The position numbers and the translations under genes were made by a program. Under the pieces are notes generated by a model. That model ran no database searches and was not told the origin of the DNA. It saw only the letters and a list, made by a program, of their open reading frames with translations. Below are positions 17,058 through 25,167 of a DNA stretch of 62,269 nt, piece after piece. How positions within the stretch are numbered: position 1 is the first letter of the stretch; each line of letters opens with the position of its first letter. The DNA comes from CAWELS01 sp964468205 (GTDB lineage: Bacteria; Acidobacteriota; Terriglobia; Bryobacterales; Bryobacteraceae): positions 1 through 62,269 of the forward strand of contig CAYXVG010000043.1 of assembly GCA_964468205.1 (NCBI GenBank), given 5' to 3'.

Positions 17058-17146
17058 GGAGACGCCCGGAGTGCTTGGGCGCCTGACAAAGGGTAAGTTA
17101 CGGTTTAGAATCACATCGGAGACGCCTGGAGCGCATGGGGCGCCTG
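17058..17146. repeat. Two direct copies of a hairpin-forming element
   Basis: GGAGACGCCCGGAGTGCTTG plus GGCGCCTG (17058-17085) and a near copy at 17118-17146 lie 60 bp apart. Each can fold with a CGCC stem against GGCG, and the copies differ by compensating changes. They lie 78-166 bp upstream of the start of the minus-strand gene at 16980. Confidence 0.5.
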
Positions 17147-17295
17147 GTAGGATTCGCGGATTTTCAGAAAAGCCGCGGGAGTGTCCGGACATCTGAGCGG
17201 GGTTACAAGGGCAGCGCCAGCTCCCGGCCCCTTGCCTCGTAAGTGGATACCCTCTTTATTACTCGGGTTCTAGTACTACTCGTAATAGTTACGGG

Positions 17296-17324
17296 TTGAC
17301 CTATAAGTAGCCCAGTGCTACCAT
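17296..17324 (+). promoter_or_regulatory. Candidate sigma-70-type promoter for the polysaccharide operon
   Basis: TTGACC (17296-17301), a 17-bp spacer and TACCAT (17319-17324) fit the -35/-10 pattern with one weak -10 position. It lies about 140 bp upstream of the NusG-like gene, leaving a leader of some 130 nt. Confidence 0.4.
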
Positions 17325-17379
17325 CGAAACACGAGCTCCAGTTGTCTCTGTGGAGGAGGTGTGACTGTGGCTGAAAGGG

Positions 17380-17463
17380 CGGGAGCACGGTTTGATGAGG
17401 ATTCAAGCCGGTTACCGCCAACCGAGCGGTATGTGAAGCCTTAAGCCTAGGAGGAGGGCAGTT
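17380..17463 (+). ncRNA. Candidate structured 5' leader of the NusG-like gene
   Basis: CGGTT and AACCG (within about 17410-17425) can pair around ACCGCC, but ACCGC can instead pair with the GCGGT just downstream; the two stems exclude one another. A strong AGGAGGAGGG ribosome site follows before the ATG at 17464. The arrangement suggests a switchable leader. It matches no riboswitch class I could recognise. Confidence 0.3.
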
Positions 17464-18027
17464 ATGGCAACAGCATCGATTCGTGGCTACGCGTTTCGAG
17501 AGAAGCCGGAAAGGTTGGAGAAATCGGGGCTCGGCGAGCCGCAATGGTACGCGATCCGGGTGAGATCGAGGTACGAGAAAGCGGTAGCCGATTCTTTATT
17601 CCAACGCGATTTTGAAGCGCTCTGTCCGGTCTACCATGCGAGGCGCAGATGGAGTGACCGTAGCAAGGTGGTGGAGTTTCCTCTGTTCCCTGGCTACGTT
17701 TTCAGCCGGTTCGACCTTGAGGACAGATTGAAAGTACTTCGAGTCCCGGGCATTGTTTCGATCATCAGTTTCGGGGGGGAAATGATTCCCGTAGGTGCGG
17801 CGGAGATTGAAGCGATCCGGACCATTCTTCGCGCGGGCGACAAGGTTGCCCCGTGGCCGTATTTCCGTTCCGGACAGCGTGTCCGGGTCAGGAGCGGGTC
17901 GCTCCATGGAATTGAGGGACGGCTCCTGGTTGTGAAGGACGTCCATCGTCTCGTGGTTTCGATCGACATTCTCCAGCGCTCCGTCGCTGTCGAGCTTGAT
18001 CCCTTGAGCGTAGAACCTGTGTTTTAG
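17464..18027 (+). CDS. NusG-like transcription antiterminator (UpxY/RfaH/LoaP type)
   Basis: A 187-residue paralogue of NusG. The NGN domain occupies residues 26-115 (WYAIRVRSRYEKAVADSLFQ, VVEFPLFPGYVFSRFD), and a KOW-type C-terminal domain follows (FRSGQRVRVRSGSLHGIEG). A 25-residue N-terminal extension precedes it. NusG paralogues at the head of long capsule or polysaccharide operons let RNA polymerase read through terminators, so this protein should control the 35-kb operon that follows. The start has a very strong ribosome site (AGGAGGAGGG). Confidence 0.88.
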   Translation: MATASIRGYAFREKPERLEKSGLGEPQWYAIRVRSRYEKAVADSLFQRDFEALCPVYHARRRWSDRSKVVEFPLFPGYVFSRFDLEDRLKVLRVPGIVSIISFGGEMIPVGAAEIEAIRTILRAGDKVAPWPYFRSGQRVRVRSGSLHGIEGRLLVVKDVHRLVVSIDILQRSVAVELDPLSVEPVF

Positions 18028-18282
18028 CTATTCGCCACGACATGTGGCCCAGTGCCGATAGCTGGTAATGACCGAGCGGATGATAGGAAGCACGCGGACC
18101 AGCCGGGAGGGAACCTCAAAGGATGTGGGTAGCCAGAAGAGACTGGCCCTCGAGGAAGGGTGCGTTCCGTCCGGCTTGGCGAAGGAGGGGAGGACTACGG
18201 TATCAATTGCGCGGCAAAGGCGCTTCCTGGCAGATTAACAAAGGGAATCATTTGGGTGCAACCAGTGTTTAAAAAGATTGAC
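18028..18282 (+). promoter_or_regulatory. Leader between NusG-like gene and Wza-like gene, with JUMPstart-like segment
   Basis: 255 bp without a gene. From 18050 it reads CAGTGC, then GATAGCTGGTAA and GAGCGG, which resembles the enterobacterial JUMPstart element (CAGTGC followed by GGTAGCTGTTAA) at most positions of the first half. A GCCAG/CTGGC hairpin lies near 18130-18148. The 9-mer GCCCAGTGC is also present at 17310-17318 in the promoter region. It may be the recruitment site for the NusG paralogue. The similarity could also be chance. Confidence 0.35.
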
Positions 18283-19341
18283 ATGCCGAGAAGAATTAGC
18301 ATCATTGTTTCCGTTCTCCCGCTTTGCTGTGTCTTGGCTGTCCAAGGGCAGCAGCGGATAGATCCCGTTGCCCAGGAGGTAATTCGGGGAGACGAAAAGT
18401 TGGTTCAGGAAGATGAGGCCTCAACGAGGCGGGCGCTGGTGGATCGGAGCGCCGAAGCCCCATTGTACCGGCTAGGTCCCGATGACCTTGTGCTCGTACG
18501 GGTGTTGGACCTTGAGGAGATTCCGAATGAGCCGGTGCGGGTGGATCGGGCCGGCTACATCCGGCTTCCAGTTGCGGGCCGGGTACTCGCCGAGGGACGA
18601 ACTGTCGAAGAACTCGCAGACGCGATCCAGCCTTTGTTGAAGGACTATCTACTAGACCCCCAAGTCACGGTTTCAGTAGCCGAATTCCGCGCCCGGCCGG
18701 TCTCCGTGCTCGGAGCCGTTAACGACCCGGGCGTCATTCAACTGCAGGGCCCGAAGACGCTGTGGGAGATTCTTTCCGAGGCGGGAGGTCTCCGGCAGGA
18801 CGCGGGAGAAATTCTCCGGCTCACGCGGCGTCTGGACCAGGGCCCAATCCCCCATTCGGACGCGAGGGTTGACCGGATCAATGGAATCTCGACGGTGGAC
18901 TTCAATCTTCGGGATGTCGTTGAGATGCGTTCACCGGATACGAATCTCGAACTCAAATCCAATGATGTAGTCGCTGTTCTGGAAGCGGACGTCGTTTACG
19001 TCGTGGGGCGGGTGCAGCGAGGCGGTGGATTCGTCATCAATGGATCTATTTCCTTATTGGAAGCGCTTGCGCTGGCCGGTGGAACCGGCGATTTCGCGAA
19101 GGCCGGCAAGGCGGCGGTCCTCAGGGTTCAGGCAGGAACCGATGAGAGGCAGGTAATCCCGGTTGATCTGAAGGCGCTGCTTCGCGGGAAAGGTGAAGAC
19201 GTCACTCTGCGGCCGAAAGACATACTGTTTGTTCCACATGCGGGATGGAAAGAGTTTGGTCAGGGTCTGGCTCAAGCCGGAATCGCAGCGGCGACGAGTT
19301 CGCTGATCTATTGGGGGATCCGGGGTGATACCCGGCGTTAG
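18283..19341 (+). CDS. Wza-like polysaccharide export protein (poly-export and SLBB domains)
   Basis: A 352-residue periplasmic or outer-membrane protein. Counting from the ATG at 18283, residues 1-24 are a signal peptide (MPRRISIIVSVLPLCCVLAV). The poly-export domain follows (YRLGPDDLVLVRVLD, VDRAGYIRLPVAGRVLAEG), then two SLBB-type repeats (VSVLGAVNDPGVIQL and VVYVVGRVQRGGGFVI with LALAGGTGDFA). The C-terminus ends in a helix that could span the outer membrane. The frame opens at 18160, but the extra 41 residues lack a signal sequence. The gene lies directly before the Wzc-like kinase, the usual Wza-Wzc arrangement. Confidence 0.9.
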   Translation: MPRRISIIVSVLPLCCVLAVQGQQRIDPVAQEVIRGDEKLVQEDEASTRRALVDRSAEAPLYRLGPDDLVLVRVLDLEEIPNEPVRVDRAGYIRLPVAGRVLAEGRTVEELADAIQPLLKDYLLDPQVTVSVAEFRARPVSVLGAVNDPGVIQLQGPKTLWEILSEAGGLRQDAGEILRLTRRLDQGPIPHSDARVDRINGISTVDFNLRDVVEMRSPDTNLELKSNDVVAVLEADVVYVVGRVQRGGGFVINGSISLLEALALAGGTGDFAKAGKAAVLRVQAGTDERQVIPVDLKALLRGKGEDVTLRPKDILFVPHAGWKEFGQGLAQAGIAAATSSLIYWGIRGDTRR

Positions 19342-19395
19342 TAGCTGTTAGGGTTTTCTTGGTTGGTAATACTTTTGAGAAGCACAGGTTGAAAA

Positions 19396-21795
19396 GTGAT
19401 TGAAAATTCAGATGGACATAAGTCTGCCGAGTTGACAGACCATCAATCGGCCCTCGACACTGTGTCGAATACGCGGCGCTCCGTCTCCTGCGGCTACGGC
19501 CGGGTGACTGGGAGCGATACGACTCAAGCCGTTGATTACGTGACAGCTTTGCTGCGTTGCAAGTGGGCGCCCATTGTTGGGGTGGTATTGGGAGGATTGT
19601 TAGGTGTCGGCGTTTCCCTCGTGATGGATCCGCTCTACATGGCCGAAACGTCGCTTGAGATTCGCAGCCTGAATCCAGATTTCATGAATATGGACGAGGT
19701 TTCGGTTGAGCAGACAAGCAGATCTGTTGACAAGACTGACATCCAGACTCAAATCGAGGTACTTAAGTCTCACACTCTCGCGACCCGGACGATGGCGAAG
19801 CTGGGCTGGCGCCCGCCGCCGGATGACGGGGCCCAAGAAGATACGGTTCCCCAGAACGGATGGACTTCCCGGCTGGCCAACTTGCTGGGTTCCAATGCAC
19901 CAGGGGCGCGCGGGCCGGTGGATGCTAGGGCGGCGGTGATCGAGCAGGCGGCAGACAGCGTTACAGTTCGATCCGCCGGCGACACTCGCATTGTCAAGAT
20001 TTCCGTCGAGTCACCTGACCCGCAGATTGCCGCGGATTTTGCAAACACCCTGGCTGATGAGTTCATCTCTCTGAATCTCGAGGCCCGCTGGAGTTCGAAT
20101 CAGCGGACTTCTGAATGGTTGGGCAAGCAACTTGCCGACATGAAAGAAAAGCTTCAAAGATCCGAGGATGAGCTGCAACGCTACGCTCGCAGTGCGGGAT
20201 TGTTATACACGGGGGACGACCGCGATGTCTCCGAGGGTAAATTCGCTCAGATCCAGCGGGAGTTGGCGAACGCCGAGGCCGAACGGGTTCGGGCGCAGTC
20301 GCGCTACGAGTTGGCTGTGAGTTCTCCTCCGGCCGTTTTGCCGGATGTCGTTGATGACGCAACGTTGCGGAACTACAGAGAGCGTCTCACCGATCTCATG
20401 AGAGAGAAGGCGGAACTCGCCACTACGTATGCCGCAGGTAACCCCAAGCTGAAGCGCATTGAAGCCCAGATCAAGACTGTGCAAGCCGCATTTGATCAGG
20501 CGCGGGACGCCATTCTTGGCCGCATCGAATCGCAATACAAGGAAGCGGCGCGCCGGGAAGAACTGCTCCAGCAGCAGTACTCGGCACAGGCTCGAATTGT
20601 GTCTGACCAATCGGAAAGAGCAATCCGATACAACATTCTGAAGAAGGACGTAGACTCGTATCGCGAGCATTACGAGATGGTCCTGAGGCGAGTGAAGGAC
20701 GCGTCCGTGGCCGGAGCGCTCAGTGCGTCCAATGTCCGCATTGTCGATCCCGCCAAACCCCCGGTGACGCCTCACTCACCGAAAGTCCCGATGAATGCCG
20801 TTTTGGGTTCGACATTCGGCTGTCTGCTGGGAATTCTCTTTGTCGTTGCTCGCGAGCGGGGAGATCGATCGTTGCGGAACCCGGGCGAAACGGCAAGCAT
20901 CCTCGAATTGCCGGAACTCGGCCTGATTCCCGATGTTGACCGTAAACTATACCGAACCTTGCGCTCTGACTCGCAGCGCCGCACCTTGCGAATTCCGGGC
21001 GGCAGCAAGCAGGAAAGTGTTGTCAAGCTGATCGTCCCGGAGCAGGATCGAACGAATGGGGAGGATACGAACGGAGGCTTCCGAGCCGACAAAGACGTTC
21101 TCGAACTGGTCACATGGAGGCACCGGCCTTCAGTCGTGGCGGAAAGTTTTCATTCGGCTATCGCATCTATCCTATTCAGTTCGGAGGGAAAGAATCGTCC
21201 GTCCACGGTGGTTCTGACGAGTGCTAATCCCTCTGAAGGCAAGACCACTGTGACGTCGAACCTTGCAATTGCGCTCGCACAACTTGGCAGAAAGGTGTTG
21301 TTAGTCGATGGAGATCTCCGCCGGTCGCGCATCCACGAGATTTTTGATGAACCTGGCGAGACGGGGCTTGCGGAATATCTGGAAGGCGAATTCAATCCGC
21401 CAGAAGCCGTAGACATATTCGTTCGGCGGACCTTCATTCCCGGAGTGGACATATTGCCCGCGGGCGGGAGCTTGAACAACCCGGAACATCTTCTGTTTTC
21501 CGCACGCATTCCCAAGCTGCTCGAACACTGCGCGACGATATATGACATGGTATTGATCGATACCCCTCCGGTTTTGTCCGTGCCGGACGCACGCTTTTTG
21601 GGACGAGTTTCGGACGCGGTTATTCTCGTGGTGCGCTCGGGGTGTACCACTCGGGAAGACGCCTTATTGGCAAGGGTGCGGCTGGAAGAAGACGGCACGA
21701 CAATTCTGGGAACGATTTTGAACCAATGGAATCCAAAAGCGAAGGCTGGGGCTTACGGCTATGGCCGGTACTATCAAAAGCAGTACGGTTCGTAG
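19396..21795 (+). CDS. Wzc-like chain-length determinant and BY-kinase, with tyrosine tail
   Basis: A 799-residue inner-membrane protein starting at GTG. Two membrane segments (about 58-76 and 470-490) enclose a Wzz-type periplasmic region with long coiled coils (residues 230-450). The cytosolic kinase domain has Walker A around NPSEGKTT (K616), Walker A' in LLVDGDLRRSRIHE and Walker B in VLIDTPPVLSVPDA. The last 15 residues, AGAYGYGRYYQKQYGS, contain five tyrosines, the autophosphorylation cluster of BY-kinases. The protein controls polymer length and export with the Wza-like protein upstream. Confidence 0.93.
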   Translation: MIENSDGHKSAELTDHQSALDTVSNTRRSVSCGYGRVTGSDTTQAVDYVTALLRCKWAPIVGVVLGGLLGVGVSLVMDPLYMAETSLEIRSLNPDFMNMDEVSVEQTSRSVDKTDIQTQIEVLKSHTLATRTMAKLGWRPPPDDGAQEDTVPQNGWTSRLANLLGSNAPGARGPVDARAAVIEQAADSVTVRSAGDTRIVKISVESPDPQIAADFANTLADEFISLNLEARWSSNQRTSEWLGKQLADMKEKLQRSEDELQRYARSAGLLYTGDDRDVSEGKFAQIQRELANAEAERVRAQSRYELAVSSPPAVLPDVVDDATLRNYRERLTDLMREKAELATTYAAGNPKLKRIEAQIKTVQAAFDQARDAILGRIESQYKEAARREELLQQQYSAQARIVSDQSERAIRYNILKKDVDSYREHYEMVLRRVKDASVAGALSASNVRIVDPAKPPVTPHSPKVPMNAVLGSTFGCLLGILFVVARERGDRSLRNPGETASILELPELGLIPDVDRKLYRTLRSDSQRRTLRIPGGSKQESVVKLIVPEQDRTNGEDTNGGFRADKDVLELVTWRHRPSVVAESFHSAIASILFSSEGKNRPSTVVLTSANPSEGKTTVTSNLAIALAQLGRKVLLVDGDLRRSRIHEIFDEPGETGLAEYLEGEFNPPEAVDIFVRRTFIPGVDILPAGGSLNNPEHLLFSARIPKLLEHCATIYDMVLIDTPPVLSVPDARFLGRVSDAVILVVRSGCTTREDALLARVRLEEDGTTILGTILNQWNPKAKAGAYGYGRYYQKQYGS

Positions 21796-21869
21796 CGATC
21801 GCGGCGACAAAGGAGCGGCAATAATGCCGCGCAATTAAATCACAATTCCAAACAATCACAGAGGGCTAA

Positions 21870-22478
21870 ATGCGCACAATGAATACACCTATGATCGACA
21901 ACAATAACTTTTCTCACGAAGGTTTCACGCTCTGGTTCACGGGCCTTTCTGGCGCCGGCAAAACCACGCTTGCAACGCGAATTTACGAGCGTTTGAAGGA
22001 GCTAGGCGCCCGTGTGGAACTCCTCGACGGAGACGTGGTGCGCACGAATCTCTCCAAAGGCCTGGGTTTTGACAAACAGGATCGAGACACCAATATTCGC
22101 CGTATCGGTTTCGTTTGTGAACTGCTTTCCCGCAACGGCGTGATCGCCATAGCCGCGGCGATTTCTCCCTACCGCGAAGTTCGCGAAGAACTCAAGAATA
22201 GGCTACCTAATTTCGTTGAGATATTTGTCGACTGTCCCCTCGATGTCGCCGTAGACCGAGACGTCAAGGGACTTTATCGGAAAGCGATCGCGGGAGAAAT
22301 CAAGAACTTTACAGGCGTTTCCGATCCATATGAGGCGCCGGTTTCTCCAGACGTGCTTATCCACAGCGAGATGGAGGCCCCAGATGAAAGCGAGAAGCAC
22401 ATTTGGGAGTATCTTCGTTCTCGTTCCTTGATCGCGGATCCCGATCGCCGAGTCGCCGACGCTTGCGCGGCTGACTAG
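21870..22478 (+). CDS. cysC: Adenylylsulfate (APS) kinase
   Basis: A 202-residue cytosolic enzyme that phosphorylates APS to PAPS. The P-loop is GLSGAGKTT (residues 25-33), followed by LLDGDVVRTNLSKGLGFDKQ, the family's APS-binding stretch, then DTNIRRIGFV and YREVREE, and SDPYEAP near the end. The length matches stand-alone CysC. Here it stands inside the polysaccharide operon without sulfurylase genes, and a PAPS-type sulfotransferase is encoded at 35312. So its PAPS probably feeds sulfation of the polymer. A hairpin follows directly after the stop codon at 22478-22496. Confidence 0.95.
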   Translation: MRTMNTPMIDNNNFSHEGFTLWFTGLSGAGKTTLATRIYERLKELGARVELLDGDVVRTNLSKGLGFDKQDRDTNIRRIGFVCELLSRNGVIAIAAAISPYREVREELKNRLPNFVEIFVDCPLDVAVDRDVKGLYRKAIAGEIKNFTGVSDPYEAPVSPDVLIHSEMEAPDESEKHIWEYLRSRSLIADPDRRVADACAAD

Positions 22479-22520
22479 CGTGCGCTTGGTGCACGCGCGG
22501 GGAGAAGCTGACTAATCAGC
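22478..22520 (+). terminator. Two hairpins after the APS kinase gene
   Basis: GCGTGC/GCACGC (22478-22496, 7-nt loop) overlaps the stop codon of cysC; GCTGA/TCAGC (22507-22520, CTAA loop) follows 10 bases later. Neither has a T-run. They may pause polymerase or stabilise the transcript within the long operon, where the NusG paralogue could act. Confidence 0.35.
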
Positions 22521-22694
22521 AACGTGGTGATCTGCCTCGTCACTGAAACCGTTCGATTGCGTGTTTTCAGGGACAACGGAAAAGGCGCCGTGCGGAGTCC
22601 AAACCCAGCCCTGCGCGGCGGTGCATCGGGTGGTTGAGAGTTTACTTGAATGAGTGGTCACCCCATGCTATACCTACTGCAAGGGGAAGGTGCT

Positions 22695-25097
22695 ATGTCG
22701 GCGTTGAGAGGGTTAGTATTCTATTCAAGCGCAGCGGTGTTGCTTGCGTTTGCGGCAGGGCAAATCAGCGCCGCTCCGGAGGGAGTCCGGCCGGAGTCTG
22801 GTGCGCCGGTCAAGATGGTGACGCAGTATCCCGCCGAAGATCCGGTTTCCGCGGCGTCGGCAGTTGTGATTCACAATCCGACGGCCATCGACATGAGAAA
22901 TCTTGTCGACGTCTCGGAGCCTTCTCTCTGGCAGCTTTCCCTTAGCTCCGACACCATAAGTCTCGCTGATTTCAGCGAATTTGGGTTGGGTAGTGGAGTT
23001 GAGTTCCCGGCAGCGGCGCAAACGGATTGGGCGTATGTGAGGGTGCGAGTAGCGAATAACAGAAAGTACACCTTGTCGTTGTTTGTGGCGATGGAAGACG
23101 GAGGAAGGCCTGATGTTGGAAATCATGCTGCTTCGGGCGATTTCGGTTTGGTGATGGGAGGGACGGTTGCATCTGGAGCGGTCGCAGTGGAAGAGGTTGC
23201 CGCCGGTTTGTACAGGATCTCAGCGACTTACTCTCATTCGGCATCAGCCCGGGACCATTACGGATTAGTCCGTTATCGGGAACAGTCAGGCAAGGCCTTT
23301 CGTGTCACGGGCTGGCAGTTGGAGGATGGTGACACAGTCACCGGCTATCAGAGAAAAGGGGCGGCGAGGACATTTCATGGCCTGATTCTGCATGGGCACA
23401 GCCCGGTCGTTCCAGATCCGGAGTTCGTGGCAAGCAATAAGGACTATCTCGACACGTTGCCATTCGATGGTACGACAGTGTACGTAAGGCAGCGTGGCGG
23501 CACGAATGTTTCCTTTAATGTCATGGAAAACACGCCGATGAGCTATTCTCAGATCGAGGCCGTTCTCCGGCCACTCAGCGGCTTACGCTTCAAATCCCTG
23601 ACGAAGAACTTTGCCATTGCATTCTCCAATAGGTGTGCTGATTTTTTCGACGATTGGTCAACGTGCATAGACAACATGGCGAATTTCGCCAAGGCTTCTA
23701 AAGATGCCGGTTTCACAGGAATCTTCTTTGACAATGAATCCTACAAGACGTCTTGGCCCAACTATCCGAACGATGTTGCTTATGCGGCCACCTACTCCCT
23801 CGTCCAATACCAACAACAGGCTCGCTTGCGCGGCCAGCAAATGATGGAGGCGATGGTCCGGGAATGGCCAGATATGGTGATCATTCACGCCCACGGCCCC
23901 TACGTGTCGGAGCCGGATTCGCCGAGTCCTCCTTTCCGCAAATTACAGTCGTACAACGAACTCCTAGGGCCCTTTTTTGTCGGGATGGTAGAGGGCGCCG
24001 GAAGTCCTGCTCAGGTCGTGGACGGAGGCGAGCTTTACGCTTTGCGTGCTGAGACCGAGTTCACAACGGCGTACAACTGGCGGAAATATGGAATCGCGTC
24101 TCACGAAACGAACAGTTCGTTCATACCCGAGGACCTTCGAGGGGCATGGCACGAGAGGGCACGGCTCGCTTACGCCGTGTACAGTCAGTCATTCCGCGGA
24201 CGGTCCATGAACCCTTCTGTCATGCGCCCCACTCTCAAGCATGCGCTACGTTCTTCAGATGGGTGGACGTGGTTCTATCAGACACCTCTGACTTTCTACC
24301 GTTCACCGGAAACAGGCGGGGCTTCTCGTGCCTGGCATGACGCAGTGTGGGGAGCCAGGGTGGACGCCTACCTGCCGCCAATGATCGACAGTGTCGTCAA
24401 CGGAGCGAGTCACGAGCCGGGTTTCTCTTCGGGTAGTTGGGCGACGATCAGCGGGGCAAACCTTTCCTCCGTGACGCGAACGTGGAACGAGAAGGACTTT
24501 CAGGGCAACAAGCTTCCAACCAGTTTGGAAGGAGTCTCTGTCAGAATCAACGGGCGGCCAGCTTATGTTTACTATGTGAGTCCCGGACAGCTCAATGTTC
24601 TCGTCCCCGACGATGACGCATTGGGCATGGTCGGAGTTGAAGTAACGACACCTGCCGGAAAGAGCACGCCGTTGGAGGCTAACCGGCGGGAACTTTCGCC
24701 TGCGCTCTTCACGCTGGATACAGAAGACCGCAAGTATGTCGCGGCATTGCATGCAGACGGGCGCATTTTGGGGCCGCCAGGTCTGTTTCCCCAGTTGGCC
24801 ACGCAACCTGCCATGCCGGGCGATACTGTGCTGTGGTTTGGTACCGGCTTCGGGCCGACGGATCCCCAGCGTCCTGCCGGTGAGACGGTAGAGACTCCGG
24901 CGCCTTTGAGAGGGAACGTGAGCGTGCGAGTCGGGGGGATTGCGGCACAAGTTCTGTACGCAGGCTTAACCGCCCCAGGCTTGTATCAGCTTAACATCGT
25001 GGTGCCGGAAGGCCTTGCCAGCGGTGATCATCAGGTGGAGGTTGAGATTGACGGCGTGCATACTCCAGGCGACATCTATTTAAGTGTTGGGAGTTGA
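22695..25097 (+). CDS. Secreted putative glycoside hydrolase (TIM-barrel family A) with C-terminal IPT/TIG-like domain
   Basis: An 800-residue exported protein. Residues 1-26 are a signal peptide (MSALRGLVFYSSAAVLLAFA). Residues 30-230 are a beta-rich, possibly carbohydrate-binding region. Residues about 235-560 form a TIM barrel with GIFFDNESY (D346-E348), VVDGGELYAL and FFVGMVEGAG, carrying likely catalytic acids. The tail (about 570-800) is an IPT/TIG-like module beginning SVVNGASHEPGFSSGSWATI, followed by a Solibacter-type C-terminal domain. The ATG at 22695 has an AAGGGGAAGG site; the frame also opens at 22650. It is a paralogue of the protein at 30333. The family is not one I can name. 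Confidence 0.7.
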   Translation: MSALRGLVFYSSAAVLLAFAAGQISAAPEGVRPESGAPVKMVTQYPAEDPVSAASAVVIHNPTAIDMRNLVDVSEPSLWQLSLSSDTISLADFSEFGLGSGVEFPAAAQTDWAYVRVRVANNRKYTLSLFVAMEDGGRPDVGNHAASGDFGLVMGGTVASGAVAVEEVAAGLYRISATYSHSASARDHYGLVRYREQSGKAFRVTGWQLEDGDTVTGYQRKGAARTFHGLILHGHSPVVPDPEFVASNKDYLDTLPFDGTTVYVRQRGGTNVSFNVMENTPMSYSQIEAVLRPLSGLRFKSLTKNFAIAFSNRCADFFDDWSTCIDNMANFAKASKDAGFTGIFFDNESYKTSWPNYPNDVAYAATYSLVQYQQQARLRGQQMMEAMVREWPDMVIIHAHGPYVSEPDSPSPPFRKLQSYNELLGPFFVGMVEGAGSPAQVVDGGELYALRAETEFTTAYNWRKYGIASHETNSSFIPEDLRGAWHERARLAYAVYSQSFRGRSMNPSVMRPTLKHALRSSDGWTWFYQTPLTFYRSPETGGASRAWHDAVWGARVDAYLPPMIDSVVNGASHEPGFSSGSWATISGANLSSVTRTWNEKDFQGNKLPTSLEGVSVRINGRPAYVYYVSPGQLNVLVPDDDALGMVGVEVTTPAGKSTPLEANRRELSPALFTLDTEDRKYVAALHADGRILGPPGLFPQLATQPAMPGDTVLWFGTGFGPTDPQRPAGETVETPAPLRGNVSVRVGGIAAQVLYAGLTAPGLYQLNIVVPEGLASGDHQVEVEIDGVHTPGDIYLSVGS

Positions 25098-25167
25098 GGC
25101 CACGGCCGTATCACCGACCGGGCCCATCCAATTGCCCCGGCGATGCCAGATGACCTGTCCCGGCTAG

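Noticed and set aside
18028..18160. c-di-GMP (GEMM) or ydaO-type riboswitch in the leader
   Set aside because: The diagnostic conserved core bases of those classes could not be found; only a JUMPstart-like segment and a hairpin were seen.
18160..18282. Upstream extension of the Wza-like protein
   Set aside because: It lacks a signal sequence and overlaps the structured leader; the start at 18283 gives a clean signal peptide.
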